This document shows positions 26,585 through 34,530 of a stretch of 64,000 bases of DNA, one piece after another. A model generated the notes under the pieces. It made no database searches and was not told where the DNA came from. It saw nothing but the letters and a program-made list of their open reading frames with translations. Position 1 is the first letter of the stretch; every line of letters starts with the position of its first letter. Position numbers and translations under genes: made by a program. Source of the DNA: JAOABC01 sp041287495 (GTDB lineage: Bacteria > Aquificota > Aquificia > Aquificales > Hydrogenothermaceae); assembly GCA_041287495.1 (NCBI GenBank), contig JBEULE010000019.1:1-64000 (forward strand), given 5' to 3'.

Positions 26585-27550
26585 TTAGCCACCTATTGAG
26601 GTCATAACTCTTACACAGTCAGAAAATGAGTAGTTTGATTTCTGTATATTTGCATTAGATATCTCCTTTGCAATTAAAACCTTCTTTATAAAGTTATCAA
26701 GATCTTCATCTGTCCCATTTCTAAGAACATCCTTAACAGGAATTTCTTCATCAGTCCGTAAACACAGTTTTATCCTTCCCTCTGGTGTTAATCTTAGTTT
26801 TGAACATCCATCACAGAATGGATTAGATATAGGTGTTATGAATCCTATTTTTACTTTATAATCTGGAATCTCATAAACTCTCGCAGCTCCACTTCCTATG
26901 GAAGTAGTAGGAATTAGTTTCCCAAATTTTTGCTCTATCTTTTCTTTTATCTGTTCTAAGGGTCTTACCATATCTAAATTCCATCGAATAGAACCTTGTC
27001 CTAGCGGCATCATCTCTATAAATCTAACTTCAACATCATACTCTATAGCAAAATCTACAAAATCTAAAGCTTCATCTTCATTTAATCCTTTTATTATAAC
27101 TGCATTTACTTTTATAGGTTTAAATCCAAGTTTCTTCGATACTTTTATTCCTTCTATTACATCTTCTAAATTTCCTTTTGTTATTCTGTAAAACAAATCC
27201 GGTTTTAAACTATCTATACTTATATTTAACCTCTTTAGTCCAGCTTTTTTTAATTTTTTTGCATGTTGAGATAAAGTTATTCCATTTGTTGTCATACCTA
27301 TGTCTTCAATCTCAGGTATATCAGAAATCATCTTTATAAGTTTCTCTATCTGAGGTCTTAATAAAGGTTCTCCTCCTGTTATTCTGACTTTCTTTAAGCC
27401 ATACTTTGTCATTGCTTTCACAAGTCTTGTTATCTCTTCGTATCTTAGAATCTCATCATGGGGAATAAACTCCATATTGTCTGGTCTACAGTAAAAACAT
27501 TTGAGATTACATTTATCAGTCACTGATATTCTAAGGTACGATATTTCCAT
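26585..27550 (-). CDS. moaA: GTP 3',8-cyclase (molybdenum cofactor synthesis)
   Basis: A radical SAM enzyme that rearranges GTP in the first step of molybdopterin synthesis. The N-terminal cluster site is CNLKCFYC near residue 14 and the C-terminal cluster site CDGCSKLRLTPEGRIKLC near residues 250-267. The protein ends in GG, as needed for the reaction with MoaC. At 321 residues it is complete. moeA is found at 39.9 kb. A likely promoter with TTGACA lies at 27593-27598 on the minus strand. Confidence 0.97.
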   Translation of the reverse strand: MEISYLRISVTDKCNLKCFYCRPDNMEFIPHDEILRYEEITRLVKAMTKYGLKKVRITGGEPLLRPQIEKLIKMISDIPEIEDIGMTTNGITLSQHAKKLKKAGLKRLNISIDSLKPDLFYRITKGNLEDVIEGIKVSKKLGFKPIKVNAVIIKGLNEDEALDFVDFAIEYDVEVRFIEMMPLGQGSIRWNLDMVRPLEQIKEKIEQKFGKLIPTTSIGSGAARVYEIPDYKVKIGFITPISNPFCDGCSKLRLTPEGRIKLCLRTDEEIPVKDVLRNGTDEDLDNFIKKVLIAKEISNANIQKSNYSFSDCVRVMTSIGG

Positions 27551-27591
27551 CTTAATCTCCTTAAATTTAATTAAAAAATATTATTGCTTTT

Positions 27592-27606
27592 TTGTCAATT
27601 TGACAA
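27592..27606. promoter_or_regulatory. Perfect 7-bp inverted repeat over the moaA -35 region
   Basis: TTGTCAA and TTGACAA are separated by one base. On the minus strand the repeat contains TTGACA, followed 17 bases later by TTTAAT at 27570-27575, a plausible moaA promoter. The symmetry could be an operator or a coincidence of the -35 box. Confidence 0.45.
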
Positions 27607-27650
27607 GATTGAAATAACGACAGAGTGCTACAAAAAAGTGCATCTTTTAC

Positions 27651-27681
27651 TTGACTTTATATAAAAAAGATCTCATACTAT
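27651..27681 (+). promoter_or_regulatory. Candidate promoter for cold-shock genes
   Basis: TTGACT at 27651-27656 is followed by CATACT (17-base gap) or TACTAT (19-base gap) near 27674-27681. Transcription would begin around 27688 and leave a leader of roughly 140 bases before the first cold-shock ATG. Confidence 0.55.
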
Positions 27682-27696
27682 TTTCTATTAAAAATA

Positions 27697-27799
27697 GAAG
27701 ATGTTTAAAGAAGTACCACTTCAGAAGGGGGAAATCCAAATCTAATGTCCCGCAAAAAAGTAGTGTTTCTTTAAACCTCTTCTAAGAAGAGGAATTTTT
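27697..27799 (+). promoter_or_regulatory. Structured cold-shock leader with alternative hairpins
   Basis: GTTTAAAGAA (27703-27712) pairs with TTCTTTAAAC (27767-27776), and GAAGA (27697-27701) pairs with TCTTC (27778-27782), forming one long imperfect hairpin. The same 27776-27782 bases instead pair with GAAGAGG (27786-27792), a 7-bp, 3-nt-loop hairpin followed by AATTTTT that looks like a terminator. The two folds exclude each other, as in attenuators and RNA thermosensors. Confidence 0.6.
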
Positions 27800-27826
27800 A
27801 ATTAATTTTTTGGAGGTTTTAGTTAC

Positions 27827-28033
27827 ATGCGTATCACAGGTACAGTTAAGTGGTTCAACTCAAAGAAGGGTTTTGGTTTCATCACAAGAGATGATGGCCA
27901 AGGAGACATTTTTGTTCATTTTTCAGCTATCCAGTCAAGAGGATTCAAAACTCTTGAAGAGGGACAGAAAGTAGAGTTCGAAGTTGTTAAGGATGAAAAA
28001 GGTCCTAAAGCAGCTAATGTTGTAAGGTTGTAA
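27827..28033 (+). CDS. csp: Cold-shock domain protein, first copy
   Basis: A 68-residue single cold-shock domain that binds single-stranded RNA or DNA and likely acts as an RNA chaperone. RNP1 is KGFGFITRDD and RNP2 is DIFVHFSAI. GGAGG at 27812-27816 precedes the ATG. It lies behind a long structured leader and is followed 13 bases later by a close paralogue. In a thermophile the trigger may be a fall to moderate temperature; this is inference. Confidence 0.95.
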   Translation: MRITGTVKWFNSKKGFGFITRDDGQGDIFVHFSAIQSRGFKTLEEGQKVEFEVVKDEKGPKAANVVRL

Positions 28034-28046
28034 GGAGGATTTTAGT

Positions 28047-28253
28047 ATGAGAGTAGTTGGAACAGTTAAATGGTTTGACTCTAAAAAAGGTTTTGGTTTT
28101 ATAACAAGAGATGATAATGGGCAAGACATATTTGTTCATTTTTCAGCTATTAAAGGTTCTGGATTTAAAAATTTAGAAGAAGGACAAAAAGTAGAATTTA
28201 GTATAGTCCAAGAGGACAAAGGTCCAAGAGCTGTTGATGTAGTAAAATTATAA
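28047..28253 (+). CDS. csp: Cold-shock domain protein, second copy
   Basis: A second 68-residue cold-shock protein, highly similar to the first throughout (same RNP1 and RNP2), with changes mainly in the loop after the first strand and in the last third. This suggests a local tandem duplication under selection. AGGAGG precedes its ATG. A strong hairpin ends the unit at 28262-28283. Confidence 0.95.
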   Translation: MRVVGTVKWFDSKKGFGFITRDDNGQDIFVHFSAIKGSGFKNLEEGQKVEFSIVQEDKGPRAVDVVKL

Positions 28254-28257
28254 AAAA

Positions 28258-28283
28258 CTATCCCTCCCTACTGGGAGGGTTTT
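28258..28283. terminator. Bidirectional intrinsic terminator
   Basis: CCCTCCC (28262-28268) pairs perfectly with GGGAGGG (28273-28279), loop TACT, then TTTT on the plus strand. On the minus strand the stem is followed shortly by a T-run as well. It serves the cold-shock pair and, overlapping its stop codon, the convergent TPR gene. Confidence 0.85.
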
Positions 28284-28753
28284 AAATCTTTAACTTTTTC
28301 CTTTATTTTATAGTAGGTGTCAAAATACTCTTCTCTTTTGTCTAATTTTAACACCATCTCAATATATTTTAAAGCTTCTGTATAATCACCTTTCTCATAC
28401 AGAACATAGGCAAGATTATTTAAAATATCCGGTCTATTTTCTCTCTCTAAAGCTTTTTTATAGTATTCTATAGATTTATCTAAATCACCTTTTTTATAAT
28501 ACAGATTTCCAAGATTAAAGTAGGGTAGGTACCAATTTTTATTTTTATTTATGGCTTTTTTATACTCTTTTTCTGCAAGGTCATACATATTTTTCTTTTC
28601 ATAGATTACACCTAAATCATTGTGTTCCTCTGCTGTTAACGGGTCATCATAGACTATAATTTTTGGTATGCTACAAGAGGATATGGATATAAGTAGAAAA
28701 AAACTACATATTACCTGTAGATAACCAATATAACTTTTCCTAATTTTTCCCAT
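28268..28753 (-). CDS. TPR-containing lipoprotein next to C39 peptidase
   Basis: A 161-residue protein with a lipoprotein signal (lipobox SISSC near residue 27) and about three tetratricopeptide repeats: EEHNDLGVIYEKKNMYDLAEKEYKKAI, then YLPYFNLGNLYYKKGDLDKSIEYYKKAL, then a third. Its start overlaps the C39 peptidase gene by 43 bases. In Pseudomonas the PA2778-type protein carries peptidase and TPR parts in one chain; here they are separate genes, which suggests that the two products work together in the periplasm. Confidence 0.85.
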   Translation of the reverse strand: MGKIRKSYIGYLQVICSFFLLISISSCSIPKIIVYDDPLTAEEHNDLGVIYEKKNMYDLAEKEYKKAINKNKNWYLPYFNLGNLYYKKGDLDKSIEYYKKALERENRPDILNNLAYVLYEKGDYTEALKYIEMVLKLDKREEYFDTYYKIKEKVKDLKPSQ

Positions 28754-29205
28754 CTCTCTTCAAACTCTCCATATTCTATAATCTTCTCTGGTTCATAACC
28801 AGTATGGGCTATAAATCCTTTTTCATTATAACCAAATATAACTATGTAATGGGGTTTTGATACTATCCAGAAACCAAGGTCTATAAGGGCAATAACAGGT
28901 TGATTTAAATCAATAAAATGTTTAATTTCCTCAATAGATGATTTTTTTAACACTGTTTTAAATCCTTTCTCTCTGGCAAAATTTTCTAAATCTGTTATAA
29001 GGGCACCTTTTAGTTTATCGTTATAAACATATTTGGCTATCTCTTCTTGTGGAATATTGTAGCTATAGAAACCTAAAACAGAAGACAGAGATGCAGGTCC
29101 ACAGAAATCTGTTTTTTGCTTAACAAAGGGAACACTTTCTATCTGTGTTCCAAATGTGTAGTAAATTAAGCCACTTAAGAATACAAAGCTGAAAAATTTA
29201 TTCAA
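28711..29205 (-). CDS. C39-type cysteine peptidase, PA2778-like
   Basis: A 164-residue exported protein with an N-terminal hydrophobic signal. The papain-like C39 core shows the catalytic Cys in KTDFCGPASLSSVLGFY near residue 35, and the His in KPHYIVIFGYNEKG near residue 120. C39 peptidases cut after double glycine in leader peptides, usually as part of a transporter; this one is stand-alone. It begins one base after the stop of a PA2779-like gene, the usual partner. Confidence 0.85.
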   Translation of the reverse strand: MNKFFSFVFLSGLIYYTFGTQIESVPFVKQKTDFCGPASLSSVLGFYSYNIPQEEIAKYVYNDKLKGALITDLENFAREKGFKTVLKKSSIEEIKHFIDLNQPVIALIDLGFWIVSKPHYIVIFGYNEKGFIAHTGYEPEKIIEYGEFEERWEKLGKVILVIYR

Positions 29206-29206
29206 A

Positions 29207-29605
29207 TTACCTTATGATTATCTCTTTGTTTAAAAGTTTTAAGATTACTATAACCAAAAGTATTATTACTAAAACCCCTATTACTGCTCCTATTGCATCA
29301 CCACCGGCTAAGACTTTGTCAGAAGCTTGTGCCAACATATGTATCTGCTCATCTGACATCTTTGATAGTTTTTCTTTAACTTCTTCCTCAGTTAAGCCGT
29401 AAGCTTTCAGTTTCTCTTTTACAAGTTTATTTTCTAAAGCTCTCTGTATTTTGTTTATCTCGATATCTCTCTGACTTAATACATTCTCCTGTTTAGAAGA
29501 AAGTTGTGATTCTACTATTGAAGCACTGGCTGGTGATGTTGATAAAAATGTTAAGTATCCTGCCATATATAAAGCTATTACCGGATTTTTAAGTTTTTTT
29601 AACAT
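29207..29605 (-). CDS. PA2779-family membrane protein
   Basis: A 132-residue protein: N-terminal hydrophobic segment with an Ala/Ser-rich end (about residues 8-28), a charged helical region with AYGLTEEEVKEKLSKMSDEQ, an AGGD motif near residue 101, then a strongly hydrophobic C-terminal helix and a short basic tail. This organisation matches the PA2779 family found beside C39 peptidases of the PA2778 type. The Gly-Gly just before the membrane helix is a plausible cleavage site; that is my inference. Confidence 0.78.
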   Translation of the reverse strand: MLKKLKNPVIALYMAGYLTFLSTSPASASIVESQLSSKQENVLSQRDIEINKIQRALENKLVKEKLKAYGLTEEEVKEKLSKMSDEQIHMLAQASDKVLAGGDAIGAVIGVLVIILLVIVILKLLNKEIIIR

Positions 29606-29669
29606 CTTCTCAACCTCCTAGTTTAGTTTTAAGCTAATTTTAATACACTTTTCGGTAATATGTAAAGTT

Positions 29670-31262
29670 TTATAAATCCCTAAATAACTTATAAAACAGG
29701 ATAGCTAAGAAAACAAAACCTATGGTTAAACTTATGTCTGCTATATCTTCTTTTTTACTGATATAGAATAAACCACTACTTATTATAAAGCCTACTGAAA
29801 GTATCGATAAGGTCAATTTGTCTGTCTGTTTTTTATAAAACTCTTTAATTTCCTCAAAATCTTTAAATATCACTCTGAATGTTAATCTCTCTATCTCTAA
29901 GGTTCTTATTAATTTATCTAATCTAAGAGGTAGATGGTAGTAAAAACTTACAGTGTTTGAGGTATCTTCCATTAAATCTCTTAGCCTATCTTTAAATGAC
30001 TTGGTTAGAAAATTTGTTAATCTCTCTGTTGGATTGAATGTTTCATTAAGAACCCTTATAACTCCATCAAGGCCTATTGAAGCCTTTCCTAAGTAAGCTA
30101 AAGATGTAGGTAGTTTTAAATTACACTCTCTAACTAAATCTATTATCTCAAGAACCATATCTTTAAGATTTATGTTTGCCAAAGTTTTGTTGTGATATTT
30201 ATCTACAAAAAATTCTACATAAGTTTGTAGTTTATCAAGGTCTGTCTTTGGTGTTATCATTTCCATTCCTTCATAGAATTTCATGGCAAGTTCTGTATTT
30301 TTATTTATAACTGCAAATATATGTTCGTAGAGAAGTTTTTTCTTCTCTCTTGGTAAAGTTCCAACCATTCCAAAATCTATAAGGCAAACTTTACCTTCTT
30401 TCGTAATTATGAAATTTCCAGGATGTGGGTCTGCATGGTAAAAACCATCTTTAAAAACCATCTTGTAGTATGCATCTGTTATAAGTTCTGCTAACTCTTT
30501 TCCGTTAAGATTGTATCTTTTAATATCTTCTGGTGAACTTATCTTAAATCCTTCAATGTATTCAAGAACTAGTATGTTTTTGTTAGAAAAATCAGGATAA
30601 TACTTCGGAATATAAAATTTTTCATTAAACTCTTTAAAATTTTCTCTAAATGTTGTAATGTTGTTTGCTTCTATCTCAAAATCGGCTTCTCTTAATGTTG
30701 TTTGTTTATACTGCATTACTACTGATTTTAAATCAAGGTCTTTTACAAATTTTGAATGTTTTTCTATAAACGATATTATCTTCATAAAAAGTTTAGCATC
30801 TATATTTATAAGTTCTTCTAGGTATGGTCTTTTTACCTTTATAGCTACCTGTTCTCCAGATTTTAGTCTTCCTCTGTAAACTTGAGATATTGATGCTGAT
30901 CCAATTGGCTTTGGATCTATCTCTGTAAATATCTCTTCTAATGGTTTTTGGTACTCTTTTTCTAAAAAAAATTTTATCTCTTCAAAAGGTATAGGTTTAA
31001 CACTATCTTGAAGTTTTATTAACTCTTTTATTATTGATTGGGGGATTATATCAGGTCTTATACTTAGTATCTGCCCAAGTTTTATAAAAGAAGGTCCTAA
31101 CTTTTCAAGTGATTCTCTGATTTTTTGTGGTCTTATATCTTCTTCTGTATCTATACCAAAAAGTGCTTTAAAGTATTCGTATATATTGTAAATACCTATT
31201 TTTGATAACTCTAATGTTATCTCTCTAAATCTTCTGTATAGTTTAAGTTTTCTTTTTAACAT
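29670..31262 (-). CDS. ubiB: ABC1/UbiB-family atypical kinase
   Basis: A 530-residue membrane-associated protein of the UbiB/ADCK family. The family KxGQ motif appears in LGPSFIKLGQILSIRPDIIP near residue 58, an Ala-rich ATP-binding region follows at PIGSASISQVYRG, then VAIKVKRP, HADPHPGNF and LIDFGMVG. Two hydrophobic helices close the C-terminus. Relatives support quinone synthesis; a menaquinone maker likely uses it in a similar role. Its start overlaps thyX by 20 bases. Confidence 0.9.
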   Translation of the reverse strand: MLKRKLKLYRRFREITLELSKIGIYNIYEYFKALFGIDTEEDIRPQKIRESLEKLGPSFIKLGQILSIRPDIIPQSIIKELIKLQDSVKPIPFEEIKFFLEKEYQKPLEEIFTEIDPKPIGSASISQVYRGRLKSGEQVAIKVKRPYLEELINIDAKLFMKIISFIEKHSKFVKDLDLKSVVMQYKQTTLREADFEIEANNITTFRENFKEFNEKFYIPKYYPDFSNKNILVLEYIEGFKISSPEDIKRYNLNGKELAELITDAYYKMVFKDGFYHADPHPGNFIITKEGKVCLIDFGMVGTLPREKKKLLYEHIFAVINKNTELAMKFYEGMEMITPKTDLDKLQTYVEFFVDKYHNKTLANINLKDMVLEIIDLVRECNLKLPTSLAYLGKASIGLDGVIRVLNETFNPTERLTNFLTKSFKDRLRDLMEDTSNTVSFYYHLPLRLDKLIRTLEIERLTFRVIFKDFEEIKEFYKKQTDKLTLSILSVGFIISSGLFYISKKEDIADISLTIGFVFLAILFYKLFRDL

Positions 31263-32109
31263 TACTATCTAAAAGCTCTCTCATCTGTTTTGCCACATTT
31301 CTTATTTCCCATTGAGCATGGATGTTGTCTCTCTTTTCTATAAAGTCGTATATATCTGTTAATGTTCCAGATACTACTATACTTGTTCTCCTTCCAGAAG
31401 GTAATATAAATCTTGCATCTTCTCTCTTTATTTTAAACTGATACACAAGTGTGTTGTATATTGATTGAGTAAGATTGTCAAGGGATTTTGCAAGTTCAAA
31501 ACTTTGAGGGTTTTCTTCTATGGAAGGTGGTATTATTAGATAGTTTTCATCTTCTTTTACATATCGTTGACTTCTCTGTGAAAAGTTAAGTTTGGTGTGC
31601 CGGACTAGCTGATGAGTCATATTTCTACTGACTTTGTCTATGTAAAATACAGCCCAACCATCATACTCTGTTTGTATTTTTAAAAGGGTAACATTTTCAA
31701 GTTGTCCAAGAGGTTTAATCTCACTTTCAAATTGGGCTATCTTCTCAAAAGATTTGTAATATTCCTCTTCACTAAACACAAGAAGTTCCTCAAGATAGTG
31801 TCTTAAAGATATACCAATTACATCTGGATATTTTAGATTGTAAACTGACTTGAACTTTGTTGCTCCTATCCTTAATGCATCCTCTTCTCCAACCTTTTTA
31901 TATACAAAAGAATGAGCAAAAACTGAAAAATGTTTGTAATTTCCAAGTTTTGATAGAAACTCTGCTCTTTTCTCTTTTTCTACTATTCTTGGATCTTGTA
32001 GTAGATAGTTTAAATCTCCGGAAGTATAACAGACTCTCGCACCAAAAGATGAAAATGGAATAACATCTTTAAAGTCTTCTACTGAGAAATGTTTTAGGAT
32101 TAGAGACAT
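31243..32109 (-). CDS. thyX: Flavin-dependent thymidylate synthase
   Basis: Makes dTMP from dUMP using FAD, NADPH and methylene-tetrahydrofolate. The ThyX signature region reads MTHQLVRHTKLNFSQRSQRYV near residues 167-187; the third residue of the usual RHR is Thr here. The nucleotide-binding end shows DARFILPSG and an Arg-rich helix. The 288-residue length fits the family. It is located just downstream of tRNA-Ala. Confidence 0.93.
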   Translation of the reverse strand: MSLILKHFSVEDFKDVIPFSSFGARVCYTSGDLNYLLQDPRIVEKEKRAEFLSKLGNYKHFSVFAHSFVYKKVGEEDALRIGATKFKSVYNLKYPDVIGISLRHYLEELLVFSEEEYYKSFEKIAQFESEIKPLGQLENVTLLKIQTEYDGWAVFYIDKVSRNMTHQLVRHTKLNFSQRSQRYVKEDENYLIIPPSIEENPQSFELAKSLDNLTQSIYNTLVYQFKIKREDARFILPSGRRTSIVVSGTLTDIYDFIEKRDNIHAQWEIRNVAKQMRELLDSNVKKKT

Positions 32110-32129
32110 TAAAAACTCCTCATTTGTAA

Positions 32130-32202
32130 TGGAGTGGAGGGGACTCGAACCCCCGACCTCCTACACGCCAAGCAGGTGCTCTCCCAACTGAGCTACCACC
32201 CC
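32130..32202 (-). tRNA. tRNA-Ala (GGC)
   Basis: The minus strand forms acceptor GGGGTGG/CCACTCC with the G3:U70 pair that identifies tRNA-Ala, anticodon stem CCTGC/GTAGG with loop TTGGCGT (anticodon GGC), T stem GGGGG/CCCCT and discriminator A. Confidence 0.97.
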
Positions 32203-32289
32203 ATAATGTTATTATTAATTATAACATATTACTTCTTATAAAAATGAGTTGTATTATAATTTTAATAAAACTATCTGAGGAGAAAAAGT

Positions 32290-33309
32290 ATGAAGATACA
32301 TTTTTTTGAAGTTGAGGATTGGGAGAGGTTATATCTTGAAAAGAAGATTAAAGATTTAGGAATAGATGGAGAAATAAGTTTCACTAAAGAGCCGCTTGAT
32401 AATGCAAGTGTAGAGTTATACAAAGATATAGATGTTGCTGTTGTATTTATATATTCAAAACTTTCAAAGGAAGTTATAGATAAGCTAAAAAATCTTAAAC
32501 TTATAATAACTAGATCAACAGGGTATGACCATATAGATATCACCTATGCAAAACAAAATGGTATAACAGTTTGTAATGTTCCTGGATACGGTAATAATAC
32601 AGTTGCTGAGTATACATTTGCACTTATACTTGCCCTTGCAAGAAAGTTTAAACCGATGATAGAGAGAACTTCAAAAGGTATCTTTTCAAGGGATGGGTTA
32701 ACAGGTATAGATATTATGGGGAAAACTATCGGTGTTATTGGAGCTGGAAGAATAGGTAAACACGTTATAAGGATAGCTTACGGTTTTGGTATGAAGATAC
32801 TCGTATATGACAGGTCAAAAGATCAGGAACTTATTGATAGGTATGGTGTTGAGTATGTTAGTCTTGAAGATTTACTCCGGATGTCTGATATAGTTACAAT
32901 TCATGTTCCTTACAATAAATCAACTCACCATCTTATAAACAGATTTAATATAAAACTTATGAAGTTAGATGCTATGCTTATAAACACATCCCGTGGTGCA
33001 GTAGTAGAGATTGAAGCTATAGTTCAAGCTCTTAAAGAGGGAAGACTTGCAGGAGGTGTTGGATTAGATACATTTGAAGCCGAAGATGTATGGATAGAGG
33101 AGGAGTTTTTAAAGAGAGATGATATTCCAGCTATAAAACTAAAAAAAGCAATGGAAACATTTTATATTTTACATTCAGAGAATGTTATCGTTTCACCACA
33201 TAATGCATATAATACAAAAGATGCTCTTTACAGGATATTGGATATAACACTTGAAAATCTTAAAGATTTTACACAAGGTATATGTAAGAATGTTGTTACA
33301 GAGGTGTGA
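32290..33309 (+). CDS. D-2-hydroxyacid dehydrogenase (D-lactate dehydrogenase-like)
   Basis: A 339-residue NAD-dependent enzyme. The nucleotide-binding loop is GVIGAGRIGKHVIRIA near residue 152. Catalytic Arg is in INTSRGAVVE, Glu in LDTFEAED and His in SPHNAY. The overall length and the N-terminal substrate-binding part fit D-lactate dehydrogenase more than glycerate or phosphoglycerate dehydrogenases. It precedes mqnC with a one-base gap, so they are likely cotranscribed. Confidence 0.92.
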   Translation: MKIHFFEVEDWERLYLEKKIKDLGIDGEISFTKEPLDNASVELYKDIDVAVVFIYSKLSKEVIDKLKNLKLIITRSTGYDHIDITYAKQNGITVCNVPGYGNNTVAEYTFALILALARKFKPMIERTSKGIFSRDGLTGIDIMGKTIGVIGAGRIGKHVIRIAYGFGMKILVYDRSKDQELIDRYGVEYVSLEDLLRMSDIVTIHVPYNKSTHHLINRFNIKLMKLDAMLINTSRGAVVEIEAIVQALKEGRLAGGVGLDTFEAEDVWIEEEFLKRDDIPAIKLKKAMETFYILHSENVIVSPHNAYNTKDALYRILDITLENLKDFTQGICKNVVTEV

Positions 33310-33310
33310 G

Positions 33311-34399
33311 ATGATAAAAGCTGAAAAGGACAGTTATTTAGTTGATAAAGTTTTTGATGGACAGAGAATAACAGAAGAAGAAGCTTTATATATGCTTGAA
33401 AATTTTGATTTACTTACTCTTGGAAGATTGGCAGATTTTGTAAGACAAAAGAAACATCCTGAAAATATAGCTACTTTTGTTGTAGATAGGAATATTAATT
33501 ATACAAATATCTGTGTTGCCGGTTGTAAGTTCTGTGCTTTTCAGAGAAGGAAGTCAGACAGTGATAGTTATGTTCTTGATATGGATGAGATTTTTCAAAA
33601 AGTTCAGGAGCTTGTTGAGTGGGGAGGAACTACACTTCTTATGCAGGGAGGCTTAAATCCGGATTTAAGACTTGATTTTTATGTTGAGATGTTTAGTAGA
33701 ATAAAGGAAAGATTTCCAAATATTCAGATACATTCCCTCTCTGCTACAGAGATTAACTATATATCCAAACTGGAAAAAATTCCAGTTATAGAGGTTCTAA
33801 GAATTTTAAAAGAAGCCGGACTTGACTCTCTACCTGGAGGAGGAGCAGAGATTCTATCTGATGAAGTTAGAGTTTTAATATCATCAAATAAGACAACGAC
33901 TCAGCAATGGCTTGAAGTTCACAGATCAGCCCATGAGCTTGGAATGAGATCTACTGCTACCATGATGTTTGGACATGTTGAAAAACCAAAGCATATAATT
34001 CAACATCTTAAAAATGTCAGAGATCTTCAAGATAAAACTAATGGTTTTACAGCTTTTATACCTTGGACATTCCAAAAAGGAAATACCCAGCTTGACCACT
34101 TAGAACCTACAACATCTGTTTGGTATTTAAAAGTTTTGGCAGTTTCAAGAATATTTTTAGATAACTTTGATAATATTCAATCTTCCCATGTTACACAAAC
34201 TATGAAGATAGGACAGATAGGTTTAAGATTTGGAGCTAACGATCTTGGTAGTACCATGATAGAGGAAAATGTGGTAGCATCTACTGGATTTAAAGTGTCA
34301 GCACCAAGACCTGAGAAGATGGCAAAATATATAAAAGAGGCAGGTTTCATTCCAGCCCAGAGAGATACATATTACAACATCGTAAAAATTTACAACTAA
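33311..34399 (+). CDS. mqnC: Cyclic dehypoxanthinyl futalosine synthase
   Basis: A radical SAM enzyme of the futalosine pathway of menaquinone synthesis. The start is taken as ATG 33311, right after the preceding stop, with GAGGTG upstream; a frame open from 33251 would overlap the previous gene. LGRLADFVRQKKHP and DRNINYTNIC lead into the cluster motif CVAGCKFCAF, and LPGGGAEIL and HVTQTMKIG are typical of MqnC as opposed to MqnE. The 362-residue length is normal. Confidence 0.95.
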   Translation: MIKAEKDSYLVDKVFDGQRITEEEALYMLENFDLLTLGRLADFVRQKKHPENIATFVVDRNINYTNICVAGCKFCAFQRRKSDSDSYVLDMDEIFQKVQELVEWGGTTLLMQGGLNPDLRLDFYVEMFSRIKERFPNIQIHSLSATEINYISKLEKIPVIEVLRILKEAGLDSLPGGGAEILSDEVRVLISSNKTTTQQWLEVHRSAHELGMRSTATMMFGHVEKPKHIIQHLKNVRDLQDKTNGFTAFIPWTFQKGNTQLDHLEPTTSVWYLKVLAVSRIFLDNFDNIQSSHVTQTMKIGQIGLRFGANDLGSTMIEENVVASTGFKVSAPRPEKMAKYIKEAGFIPAQRDTYYNIVKIYN

Positions 34400-34453
34400 T
34401 CTTTACCTCTTTGAATTTTGGATAAACTGATATATAATATTTAACCTAAACAT

Positions 34454-34527
34454 GGAGGATGTAGCTCAGTCGGCAGAGCACAAGGTTGTGGCCCTTGGGG
34501 TCGCGGGTTCGAGTCCCGTCATCCTCC
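34454..34527 (+). tRNA. tRNA-His (GTG)
   Basis: The plus strand forms acceptor GAGGATG/CATCCTC with an extra 5' G opposite discriminator C, the hallmark of tRNA-His. Anticodon stem CAAGG/CCTTG encloses TTGTGGC (anticodon GTG). T arm is GCGGG/CCCGT. Confidence 0.97.
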
Positions 34528-34530
34528 CTT

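Noticed and set aside
27688..27800. 6S RNA or another independent small RNA before the cold-shock genes
   Set aside because: The single long hairpin with short terminator could suggest it, but the location and length fit a leader and I see no open central bulge of 6S type. A short attenuated transcript remains possible and is reported as leader control.
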